Assembly: GCA_023134875.1 (NCBI GenBank)
Contig: JAGLUH010000152.1
Coordinates: forward strand, 1-7,220
Source of the DNA: Candidatus Zixiibacteriota bacterium
GTDB lineage: Bacteria > Zixibacteria > MSB-5A5 > CAIYYT01
DNA length: 7,220 nucleotides
Reading direction: 5' to 3'
How positions within the stretch are numbered: the stretch's first letter is position 1; each line of letters begins with the position of its first letter. Position numbers and translations under genes: made by a program. The notes beneath the pieces are model-generated. The model saw only the letters and a program-made list of their open reading frames with translations. It searched no databases and had not been told where the DNA came from. This document shows, piece by piece, positions 1 to 5,665 of the stretch.

Positions 1-25
1 CCCGTCGAAACCAAGTCACCCCCAG
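1..25 (-). repeat. Partial duplicate of the tmRNA 5' end (candidate att site)
   Basis: These 25 bases are identical, in the same orientation, to 2214-2238. That segment comprises the first 23 nt of the tmRNA (acceptor 5' strand and D-like loop, including the GGTTTCGACGGG core read on the minus strand) plus 2 nt upstream. Identity stops at base 26, immediately before the tmRNA start in transcription direction. On the other side it runs into the window edge, so the true repeat length is unknown. It could be the core of an attachment site left by integration into ssrA, or the beginning of a second tmRNA copy outside the window. The identity is directly visible; the origin is inference. Confidence 0.85.
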
Positions 26-35
26 TGGTACGCCG

Positions 36-55
36 AAAAAGCTCTTGTCCGAGCT
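36..55 (-). terminator. Intrinsic terminator of the nuclease gene
   Basis: Read on the minus strand, a 5-bp stem AGCTC/GAGCT encloses the six-base loop GGACAA and is followed directly by a short U-run (five consecutive T including the last stem base). It starts two bases after the TAG stop of the minus-strand gene and ends about ten bases before the tmRNA-like repeat. It would therefore close the ssrA-nuclease transcription unit. The stem is short, but position and U-tract agree. Confidence 0.7.
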
Positions 56-57
56 GC

Positions 58-1707
58 CTACGAAAGCAATTCATATGATGGCCAATAAACCGTGTAGGGT
101 CCAACCCTGTGGGGTAGTTCAAGGATTCTGAAGTCCCTGTCTTCGACCGGAAGGAACTCCCGACCTTCCATCCAAGTTATTAGCTTCTTCAGGTTCCCAA
201 CTTCCCGAAGCTTCGCACAGAACACCGATTGCTCAATGGTTGGAGCGTCTTTAGTGAAATTGCGTGCCGTGCCGACGAACCCCCTCATGCAGACACACCC
301 GCACAACCGCACATTTGTCGGCCGATTTCTATTGGGGAACAGCCTTTCCCAGAATTGAGAAGGGTTCTTTCTACCGTAGTTAAGCAACTTGGTCACTTGC
401 TCAATGCCCTTCGACTCAGTAGCAGCTCGAGAATACGTCTCGGACACTTCCGAAGGTTGAATGACCCACTTCACCTCGACAAGCAGAACTATATTGTCAT
501 GCCGATCAAATATCGACAAGTCCAAATCGGGTAACTTCATATCTTGAGGAAACGAGATTCTTGTAACCACATCGAAACCCAAACCTGCAACGCCTTTTCC
601 CAGTTCACACAATAGGTCATCCTCAAGTAAACCGGTTGTCTTATCATACTCATCTTTATAGGACCGCGATAGAAGGGTAATGGTGTTTCGTTCAAACCTC
701 GATGACACAACAAGATGTGGCGCCACGCCAACCAATGCGTCACGTAGCGGGATCAGAGGTTGCAAAGCGGGATCGGGCTTATGCGTTGTCCGGTTGTACG
801 TCAATAAACCCATGATTTTAGCTAACATGTCTTTTTCTACACACGGTATGTACGAGTGAAGAGTCTTTACTATACACTCAATCGGCTGCACGTGAATTAC
901 TAGCGGGGAGTACCTTGCCTCAGTTGGGGATAAACTTGTAGAACGCAGGAAACAAAACCTGTAGGTCTCATAGAAACACTTCAGTGCAACCCAAACCAGC
1001 CGAAAGGTCTCGATAGATATTCCTTGGAAGTGCCAGCCCTTGGGAAACAAGAATGAGCGGTCTGAGTTCTTAGAAATGTGGTTGCTAAGAATACGGTAAT
1101 CGCTCTCTGTGAGAGAAAACCTGAGCGTATTCTCGTTTGTCCGCAGTGCGCTGTTGGCCGCTCGGTGCAGCACTTCCTTTACTTCCAGAGTCTCAGCGGT
1201 AGGCTGCGATATTGGCTCAGGTGCTTCAAACACCTGTCGGTCCAGTACATCGTAGCGCGCCTCTGTCTTATCTCGCAAGAACCTAACTGCTCTCTTCCCC
1301 CTCATTTCATACTTAGCGCCGTCCCTGCGGTACACTGTGAAGGCGTTGACGATGCCCTCATACTCCAAGGCTGAAGTAAACAGATCGACGGCTTCCCTCA
1401 TTCTTGCATCTTTCAGTTTCTTCGGAACAGAGAACGAACCCATCGCCCTTGCATTCTCGTGAAGCCAATTGAACGCATACTTCAGTGCGTATTTTGCGTG
1501 GTCAAAGCATATGGTGAAATCACGAGCAGTGCCCCCATCCTGCAGTGGGCTGTAACAGTAGTGTTCATGCGCAGACAGGACATTCCACAGGGAAAACTGG
1601 AGGGGCTGCTTCATTATTGGATTCTTCAGCGGGTATTCGTCGATTTTCCTCTCAATTGAATCGATCTCTTGACTGATTGTTACGCCATTACTGGACGGAA
1701 TACTCAT
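58..1707 (-). CDS. Putative PD-(D/E)xK-fold nuclease, unknown family
   Basis: A 549-residue protein I do not recognise by full-length family. The C-terminal third carries the pattern of the restriction-endonuclease-like PD-(D/E)xK fold. There is a helix with Glu369 followed by a G-F-D-V-V strand, then L-P-D-L-D-L (Asp394/Asp396), then a hydrophobic strand ending in Glu411-Val-Lys413, then a helix with Gln437 (I-E-Q-V-T-K). These would be the metal-binding and catalytic positions. Residues 1-340 look soluble, helical and charged, with no motif I can name; they may recognise a partner or target. No signal peptide or membrane segment is seen. The ATG is preceded by a weak GGGA about 8 nt upstream. 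The gene lies downstream of, and co-oriented with, ssrA and ends at an intrinsic terminator. It is flanked by the tmRNA repeat, and its composition looks less GC-rich than the right-hand genes by eye. This suggests acquired cargo, possibly defensive. Real coding status is fairly sure; nuclease activity is an inference from motifs. Confidence 0.75.
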   Translation of the reverse strand: MSIPSSNGVTISQEIDSIERKIDEYPLKNPIMKQPLQFSLWNVLSAHEHYCYSPLQDGGTARDFTICFDHAKYALKYAFNWLHENARAMGSFSVPKKLKDARMREAVDLFTSALEYEGIVNAFTVYRRDGAKYEMRGKRAVRFLRDKTEARYDVLDRQVFEAPEPISQPTAETLEVKEVLHRAANSALRTNENTLRFSLTESDYRILSNHISKNSDRSFLFPKGWHFQGISIETFRLVWVALKCFYETYRFCFLRSTSLSPTEARYSPLVIHVQPIECIVKTLHSYIPCVEKDMLAKIMGLLTYNRTTHKPDPALQPLIPLRDALVGVAPHLVVSSRFERNTITLLSRSYKDEYDKTTGLLEDDLLCELGKGVAGLGFDVVTRISFPQDMKLPDLDLSIFDRHDNIVLLVEVKWVIQPSEVSETYSRAATESKGIEQVTKLLNYGRKNPSQFWERLFPNRNRPTNVRLCGCVCMRGFVGTARNFTKDAPTIEQSVFCAKLREVGNLKKLITWMEGREFLPVEDRDFRILELPHRVGPYTVYWPSYELLS

Positions 1708-1812
1708 CTGTTCAGTCCCATTAGTAGATGCCTGCCACGTGTGTCACTTGGTTGTGTCCTTTTCGTGTTGCGTTGACCTTTCATCGGTCGGCGCTTCATA
1801 CTCATTTGATGA

Positions 1813-1838
1813 CGAACTGCCCAGTAGAAGTCAGTTCG
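1813..1838. repeat. Perfect 7-bp inverted repeat between ssrA and the nuclease gene
   Basis: CGAACTG (1813-1819) and CAGTTCG (1832-1838) are perfect reverse complements separated by 12 bases. The hairpin would lie in RNA read through from the tmRNA. It has no following U-run on the minus strand, so it is not a convincing terminator. It could be an RNA processing or stabilising stem, or a protein-binding dyad in front of the nuclease gene. The remainder of the 1708-1874 gap shows no promoter I trust and no gene. Confidence 0.5.
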
Positions 1839-1874
1839 ACGTAATTTCTGTGATAGTGAGCTACACCAATTTAG

Positions 1875-2236
1875 TGGAGGTGGGGGGAATCGAACCCCCG
1901 TCCGAAGAAACCGTCAATACACCGTCTACGTGCGTAGTCTTCCTTTTATTTCTCGCCTGCCGGGATTGCCGGAGGACTTTAGCTCCCGACAGACCAGCTT
2001 CGCTTGAAGTTTCACCTGCTCTCCGCCAAGCGAAAAGGGCAGGTTAGCCATCATTTACCGACGGTTGCCGCAGCGCCTGATGGCAGGGCTCCACGGAAAC
2101 CGGCATGCTTAGTTCAACTAAGCAGCAAGGGCATATGAATTGCCACTTAAATTGGTCTGCACCCGTTTAACGAGATTGGCGCGATCTCGGCACGCAGGCA
2201 TATCCCCAGTGACCCCGTCGAAACCAAGTCACCCCC
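1875..2236 (-). ncRNA. ssrA: Transfer-messenger RNA (tmRNA, SsrA)
   Basis: tmRNA rescues ribosomes stalled on broken messages: it enters like alanyl-tRNA and then serves as template for a degradation tag. On the minus strand the 5' end reads GGGGGTGACTTGGTTTCGAC, the typical tmRNA start. The 3' end has a T-arm GGGGG-TTCGATT-CCCCC and an acceptor strand CACCTCC that pairs fully (one G-U) with GGGGGTG. The internal tag frame ends in Y-A-L-A-A-stop at 2118-2144, followed by a small stem (GCTTAG/CTAAGC). The order is linear, so this is a one-piece tmRNA of about 362 nt. The bases after the discriminator A (1875) are CTA rather than CCA, so the terminal CCA is probably added enzymatically. The first 23 nt are duplicated at the left edge of the window. 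Coordinates are the predicted mature ends without CCA. Confidence 0.97.
2118..2144 (-). other. tmRNA tag-peptide reading frame
   Basis: Within the tmRNA the minus-strand frame GGC AAT TCA TAT GCC CTT GCT GCT TAG encodes G-N-S-Y-A-L-A-A then stop. The C-terminal A-L-A-A is the usual degron recognised by ClpXP-type proteases. The resume codon was placed at GGC because it is preceded by TAAGT, which puts an A at -4 as in the E. coli TAGTC signal. If the resume codon were one codon earlier (AGT), the tag would be nine residues and start with Ser. The end of the frame is sure; the beginning is inferred. Confidence 0.8.
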
Positions 2237-2238
2237 AG
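2214..2238 (-). repeat. tmRNA 5' end copy of the 25-bp direct repeat
   Basis: This is the intact-gene copy of the repeat at 1-25. It spans tmRNA nt 1-23 and 2 nt of the precursor leader. If the repeats are recombination sites, the DNA between them includes almost all of the tmRNA body and the nuclease gene, while the promoter stays outside on the right. Confidence 0.85.
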
Positions 2239-2288
2239 AGATGCCAACCATAGCGGCCCGCACGACCGGTTAAGTCAAACGAACCTCC

Positions 2289-2318
2289 ATAATATATATC
2301 GAACGAAACAGCTGTCAA
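2289..2318 (-). promoter_or_regulatory. Sigma-70-type promoter of ssrA
   Basis: On the minus strand a perfect -35 TTGACA (2318-2313) is followed by the AT-rich TATATATTAT. This gives a -10 of TATATT with a 16-bp spacer (2296-2291) or TATTAT with an 18-bp spacer (2294-2289). Initiation would fall near 2282, leaving a leader of about 45 nt to be removed by RNase P before the mature 5' end at 2236. Strength and position fit an abundantly transcribed RNA gene. It may also feed the downstream nuclease gene, since no clear terminator separates the two. Confidence 0.8.
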
Positions 2319-2364
2319 GTTCCGAAAAACTTTAACGACAGCGTTCACTGTGTGCAATAAGGCG

Positions 2365-2386
2365 AAAAAATCCCCCTGGATGGGAG
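2365..2386 (-). terminator. Probable intrinsic terminator after the membrane-protein gene
   Basis: On the minus strand CTCCC-ATCCA-GGGGG (2386-2372, five pairs with one U-G) is followed by A and then six T (2370-2365). It lies about 35 nt past the stop of the membrane-protein gene and upstream of the ssrA promoter, as a terminator of that gene should. The stem is short, so efficiency may be modest. Confidence 0.55.
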
Positions 2387-2420
2387 TGCCGGATTCACGC
2401 CTTCGGTCCGCGCTTCCCGC

Positions 2421-3290
2421 CTACGCGACAACAACTTCCGCCTGCTGCGGTGCGGCAAGCTCCTTAAGCTGGAGATAGGCCAGCGTCCACAGGGATGAGG
2501 CATAGGTACCGAGGAATCCGTAGATTACCACCAGGAAAATGAAAGCGACGATCAACCCCGGAACCAGCCCCAGCCAGAGATTGACTGTACCGGCAAGGAT
2601 AAAGGGAATGCCGATGACAACAGCAAGCAGCAGCATCAGCAGCCCGATTACCAGCTGACTGAAGAAAGAGATCAGACCAACGGCAATCGATGCCCAGATG
2701 TTCTCTTTCAGCATTTTCCGCCCGGCATCGATGGCATCGAAGACTGGCTTATCCTCAATCACGGCGAAGCGAAAAGCATAAGCTTCGATTATGATTATGG
2801 CAACGATGAGTATCAACCAGATTAATCCTACTGCCAGCAAAGCCATGATGCCGAGTGCTACATGGATGATGAATGCCAGGACGACCGGAATAGCGCAGAG
2901 CAGACTGACTGCCAGGGAAACGACTAAAACCAGGAACCAAATCCCCAACAACCTCCAGAAGAATCGGATACCCGCCGACAGCGACTTGGCAAATCCGCCC
3001 CTGCCCTGTGTCTTGATTTCTCTGACCGCTACTATCAAGCTCGCTTCGGCTATTATCATCAGGATCAAGTAGATCACGCCGGCAAGAAGCGCCAGTGCAA
3101 TCAATCCGAGAGCCAGCGCCGCCAGGAGTTCAAGAGAGTCGGGTGAAATATTCTCGGGCTTAAAACCCTTCGACAAATGCCCAACCGCGGAACCGGCGTC
3201 GCCAAGGGAAACAAAGAAGCCAAAAATCCACAGCCACCAGTTCTTGCCTGAGATATTGATTGCGTCGGTTACAAGTTTTCCGTATGACAT
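2421..3290 (-). CDS. Polytopic inner-membrane protein, unknown function
   Basis: A 289-residue protein that is mostly hydrophobic. The N-terminus carries S-G-K-N-W-W-L-W-I-F-G-F-F (about residues 14-26), the entry to a first membrane segment. Further segments lie at roughly 55-82, 108-135, 137-165, 203-232 and 237-268, so about six helices, with a short polar tail. The overall look recalls the membrane domain found with glycerophosphodiester phosphodiesterases and related uncharacterised proteins, but no catalytic motif is present and I assign no function. The start was set at the ATG at 3290 because GGAG stands five bases upstream. An in-frame GTG nine codons further upstream (3317) has no such site, and its first residues would contain that Shine-Dalgarno sequence. 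The gene is divergent from the antiporter operon, with about 200 bp between the starts. Confidence 0.85.
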   Translation of the reverse strand: MSYGKLVTDAINISGKNWWLWIFGFFVSLGDAGSAVGHLSKGFKPENISPDSLELLAALALGLIALALLAGVIYLILMIIAEASLIVAVREIKTQGRGGFAKSLSAGIRFFWRLLGIWFLVLVVSLAVSLLCAIPVVLAFIIHVALGIMALLAVGLIWLILIVAIIIIEAYAFRFAVIEDKPVFDAIDAGRKMLKENIWASIAVGLISFFSQLVIGLLMLLLAVVIGIPFILAGTVNLWLGLVPGLIVAFIFLVVIYGFLGTYASSLWTLAYLQLKELAAPQQAEVVVA

Positions 3291-3295
3291 AATTA

Positions 3296-3299
3296 CTCC
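3296..3299 (-). promoter_or_regulatory. Ribosome binding site deciding the membrane-protein start
   Basis: GGAG on the minus strand with a TAATT spacer of five bases before the ATG at 3290-3288. It favours that ATG over the upstream GTG at 3317. Confidence 0.7.
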
Positions 3300-3390
3300 A
3301 AGTTTATGATGGGACACATACCTTACTTACTATAACGTGGCGAGGTACGCCGCGGTTTCACAACTTCTCTTCCTTTGCTACACCTGTATA

Positions 3391-3405
3391 TTGAATCTTA
3401 TTCAA
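3391..3405. repeat. 6-3-6 inverted repeat in the divergent spacer (possible operator)
   Basis: TTGAAT and ATTCAA flank the trinucleotide CTT, a perfect dyad of the size bound by dimeric repressors. It sits roughly midway between the start of the membrane-protein gene and the start of the antiporter gene, so one bound protein could affect both. No regulator gene is seen in the window. The remainder of 3318-3488 is AT-rich on the right side and contains no gene. Confidence 0.4.
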
Positions 3406-3437
3406 ACAGAGTGAAAGTATTTTTTGCAAATCCTATC

Positions 3438-3466
3438 TTGCCGGTTCAATTTGATAACAGCATATT
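3438..3466 (+). promoter_or_regulatory. Weak candidate promoter for the antiporter operon
   Basis: TTGCCG (3438-3443), a 17-bp spacer and CATATT (3461-3466) match the sigma-70 consensus at four of six bases in each box. Initiation near 3473 would leave only about 16 nt before the ATG, just enough for the AAGGG ribosome binding site at 3478-3482. Other AT-rich combinations nearby are possible. Confidence 0.28.
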
Positions 3467-3488
3467 TCACCCTCTTTAAGGGCTGAAA

Positions 3489-5039
3489 ATGGCGAGACCA
3501 AAACAGTTGCTAAAGTGCTTCCATATCGCCGCAATTATGTTGTTGTTCCTATTGGCGTTCGCTCCGGCGCTTTCCTTTGGCAGTCAGACCGCCGAAGAAC
3601 TGGCGTTACAAACCGAAGCTCAACAGGCGCGGGCCCAAAGAGACTCTCACCAGCATGACGAGCACGGCGAAATCGGCAGACATCTCCCCTTGTGGAGTGG
3701 CATTCCCTTTATCGGCATCCTGCTTTCGATTGCGCTCTTTCCCATCCTTGCGCCCACTTTCTGGCATCACCATTTTCCCAAAATCTCCCTCGCCTGGGCG
3801 CTGCTGCTGGCGGTTCCTTTCCTGATTATCTTCAAAGGCGAGGCAGTTTATCAGATTCTGCATATTCTTCTGGCTGATTATCTGCCCTTCATCATTCTGC
3901 TCTGGGGCTTGTTCACCGTTTCCGGGGGAATCTATCTCAAGGGCAACCTGGTGGGCCGGCCGATAGTCAATCTCATCTTTTTGATCGTGGGCACAGTGCT
4001 GGCTTCCTGGATGGGCACTACCGGCGCGGCCATGCTGTTAATCCGCCCCCTGATCAGAGCCAATCGAACGCGCCGGTACAAGGTGCACACAGTGGTGTTC
4101 TTTATCTTCCTGGTAGCCAATATCGGCGGCTCGTTGACACCGCTCGGTGATCCCCCCCTCTTTCTCGGATTCCTGCACGGCGTTCCCTTTTTCTGGACTT
4201 TCTGCATCCTGCCGCACATGCTGGTCGCCGCCGCCGCGCTGCTACTGGCCTATTTCCTGATTGATCACATTCTATATGCCCGCGAGAAAAGAGGAGAAAC
4301 TGAAAAGGAGAAAGAGGGGGAAAAAGAAGACAGGGGCATCCGCATCTATGGCGCCCATAATTTTCTCCTGTTGCTCGGCATCATGGGAGCGGTACTGATG
4401 TCGGGCTCGTGGCATCCGGGACATTACTCGATCATGGGAGTACATCTCAACTACGAATCAAGTCTACGTGATATCCTGATTGTCATTATTGGCATAATCA
4501 GCCTCAAGATCACCAAAACCGAGTACCGTACCACCAACGGTTTTACCTGGTTTCCAATTATGGAGGTTGCCTACCTGTTTGCCGGTATTTTCATTACCAT
4601 CATTCCACCGTTGCTAATTCTCAAAGCGGGTACCGACGGGGCGGCCGCCTTTCTTATTAATGCCGTCAACGAGCCGTTTCACTACTTCTGGATCACCGGC
4701 ACGCTCTCTTCCTTTCTTGATAACGCCCCCACGTACCTGACCTTCTTCAACCTGGCGCTGGGCAAACTCTCCATCGCCCCCGATCAGGTGACACCGATTC
4801 TGACCGCCGCTTTGAATCACCCCGCAGCGGCTCAGTTCATTGTTACCCTGAAAGCTATTTCCGCCAGCGCCGTCTTTTTCGGCGCGATGACTTATATCGG
4901 TAATGCCCCCAATTTCATGGTGCGCTCCATTGCCGAGGAATCACGCATTCGGATGCCCAGCTTTTTTGGTTTTATGCTGTGGTCGGTGGGAATTTTGGTA
5001 CCGCTCTTCCTGCTGATCACGTATCTTTTCTTTAGTTGA
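3489..5039 (+). CDS. Ion-transporter-superfamily sodium:proton antiporter, CitMHS_2-like
   Basis: A 516-residue membrane transporter resembling proteins annotated as sodium:proton antiporters or putative citrate transporters of the CitMHS_2/NhaD-like group. Residues 1-31 look like a signal sequence (hydrophobic core, then L-S-F-G). A periplasmic His-rich stretch follows (H-Q-H-D-E-H-G at 54-60). About eleven to twelve membrane segments occupy 68-515. Two re-entrant-type motifs typical of the superfamily are visible: A-N-I-G-G-S-L-T-P-L-G-D-P-P (210-223) in the first half, and S-S-F-L-D-N-A-P-T (407-415) plus Y-I-G-N-A-P-N (469-475) in the second. Asp221 and Asp411 are candidate ion-binding residues. 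A highly charged Lys/Glu loop (264-283) separates the halves. The ATG has AAGGG six bases upstream. A universal stress protein gene follows after 15 nt, so the two are probably co-transcribed. The fold assignment is firm; the transported ion is inferred. Confidence 0.88.
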   Translation: MARPKQLLKCFHIAAIMLLFLLAFAPALSFGSQTAEELALQTEAQQARAQRDSHQHDEHGEIGRHLPLWSGIPFIGILLSIALFPILAPTFWHHHFPKISLAWALLLAVPFLIIFKGEAVYQILHILLADYLPFIILLWGLFTVSGGIYLKGNLVGRPIVNLIFLIVGTVLASWMGTTGAAMLLIRPLIRANRTRRYKVHTVVFFIFLVANIGGSLTPLGDPPLFLGFLHGVPFFWTFCILPHMLVAAAALLLAYFLIDHILYAREKRGETEKEKEGEKEDRGIRIYGAHNFLLLLGIMGAVLMSGSWHPGHYSIMGVHLNYESSLRDILIVIIGIISLKITKTEYRTTNGFTWFPIMEVAYLFAGIFITIIPPLLILKAGTDGAAAFLINAVNEPFHYFWITGTLSSFLDNAPTYLTFFNLALGKLSIAPDQVTPILTAALNHPAAAQFIVTLKAISASAVFFGAMTYIGNAPNFMVRSIAEESRIRMPSFFGFMLWSVGILVPLFLLITYLFFS

Positions 5040-5054
5040 GGGAAGGGAGTAAAA

Positions 5055-5501
5055 GTGTTTACGAAGATTCTCTGCCCGACCGATCTTAGTGAGGCGTCGC
5101 TTCTTTCGATTGCCAAGGGAGTAGAGCTGGCACAACTGTGCAAGGCCGAACTGATCCTGCTTAATGTGCGGCCGGAGTTCATGAGCAAAGAGGCGATGAT
5201 CATGAGCCGGGTTTCCGCTTACGATATTCATGAGCATGAACGGGATATCGCTCTGGCGGCCAAGGCTATCATGGCGGAGGAACTGCGCCGGGCGGGCGGC
5301 GTTGGTCTGCCGCATCAGATGATCCTGCGGGAGGGGGAGCCGCACGATGAGATTCTGGAAACGGCTGAGAGACTTGGCTGCGACCTGATTGTACTGACTA
5401 CCACCGGCCGCAATCATCTGATCGAATATATCAAGGGTTCCGATGCCGAGCAGATGCTGAGCAAAAGCCATGTGCCGATGCTGATCTTTCCGGTTGGCTG
5501 A
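5055..5501 (+). CDS. Universal stress protein, UspA family
   Basis: A 148-residue single-domain Usp, the usual length, presumably a cytoplasmic homodimer with an alpha/beta nucleotide-binding fold. The N-terminus I-L-C-P-T-D (Asp10) is the typical first strand and ATP-contact residue. A middle strand L-I-V-L-T-T-T-G (111-118) leads into the phosphate-binding segment G118-R-N-H121 and G128-S129. The glycine normally found at position 121 in ATP-binding members (G-x2-G...G-S/T) is His here, so ATP binding may be weakened or altered. The start is GTG at 5055 with GGAG five bases upstream, only 15 nt after the antiporter stop. Usp domains are often fused to or encoded next to ion antiporters, and this arrangement suggests it senses nucleotide or stress state for the transporter. 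Family assignment is firm; the partnership is inference from gene order. Confidence 0.93.
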   Translation: MFTKILCPTDLSEASLLSIAKGVELAQLCKAELILLNVRPEFMSKEAMIMSRVSAYDIHEHERDIALAAKAIMAEELRRAGGVGLPHQMILREGEPHDEILETAERLGCDLIVLTTTGRNHLIEYIKGSDAEQMLSKSHVPMLIFPVG

Positions 5502-5532
5502 CAAACAAATTTCCAAGCCGGCTCATTTTTTT
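5492..5532 (+). terminator. Possible intrinsic terminator after the stress protein gene
   Basis: GGTTGGCT (5492-5499) can pair with AGCCGGCT (5516-5523) over eight positions, three of them G-U, around a 16-base loop. Two bases later comes a run of seven T (5526-5532). The left arm overlaps the end of the stress protein gene. The stem is weak for its loop size, but the T-run at the operon end and the promoter that begins immediately afterwards support termination here. Confidence 0.45.
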
Positions 5533-5533
5533 C

Positions 5534-5562
5534 TTGACAACGCCGATAGCAGCTATTACCAT
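5534..5562 (+). promoter_or_regulatory. Candidate promoter of the leader/ABC exporter unit
   Basis: A perfect -35 TTGACA (5534-5539), a 17-bp spacer and TACCAT (5557-5562, four of six bases). Initiation near 5569 would place the first short frame about 30 nt downstream. It begins directly after the T-run that ends the preceding operon. A leader of roughly 300 nt then precedes the exporter gene. Confidence 0.5.
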
Positions 5563-5599
5563 TGACGACACTGTTTGCTGTAAATAGACGGAGTCAACC

Positions 5600-5665
5600 A
5601 TGAGGACGTGTACCCTTTCATTGCAGGAGTGGAGAGAAGATGATTCTGATGTTTATGCCAACTAA
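5600..5665 (+). CDS. Short upstream reading frame 1 (21 codons)
   Basis: An ATG at 5600 with GGAG six bases upstream (5590-5593) opens a 21-codon frame beginning M-R-T-C-T-L-S-L-Q-E-W and ending D-V-Y-A-N before TAA. It resembles nothing I know. It contains the Shine-Dalgarno sequence and the first eight codons of the second short frame, so its translation would interfere with or couple to initiation there. Its spacing and ribosome binding site are as good as those of real genes, but length alone cannot prove expression. Confidence 0.35.
   Translation: MRTCTLSLQEWREDDSDVYAN

Noticed and set aside
1739..2047. Plus-strand open frame of about 100 codons
   Set aside because: It runs antisense through the tmRNA 3' half. 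The V-G-G-I-E-P-P-S-like stretch is the well-known artefact of translating the complement of a T-arm.
2791..3072. Plus-strand open frame opposite the membrane-protein gene
   Set aside because: Low-complexity translation mirroring the hydrophobic codons of the opposite strand, with no supporting start context. It is a shadow.
3317..3319. Upstream GTG (3317-3315) or ATG-like starts for the minus-strand membrane protein
   Set aside because: No ribosome binding site precedes it at proper spacing, whereas the ATG at 3290 has GGAG five bases upstream.
4941..5516. Minus-strand open frame of 191 codons opposite the stress protein gene
   Set aside because: The plus-strand gene has clear Usp family motifs, a good ribosome binding site and operon spacing. 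The antisense frame has none of these.
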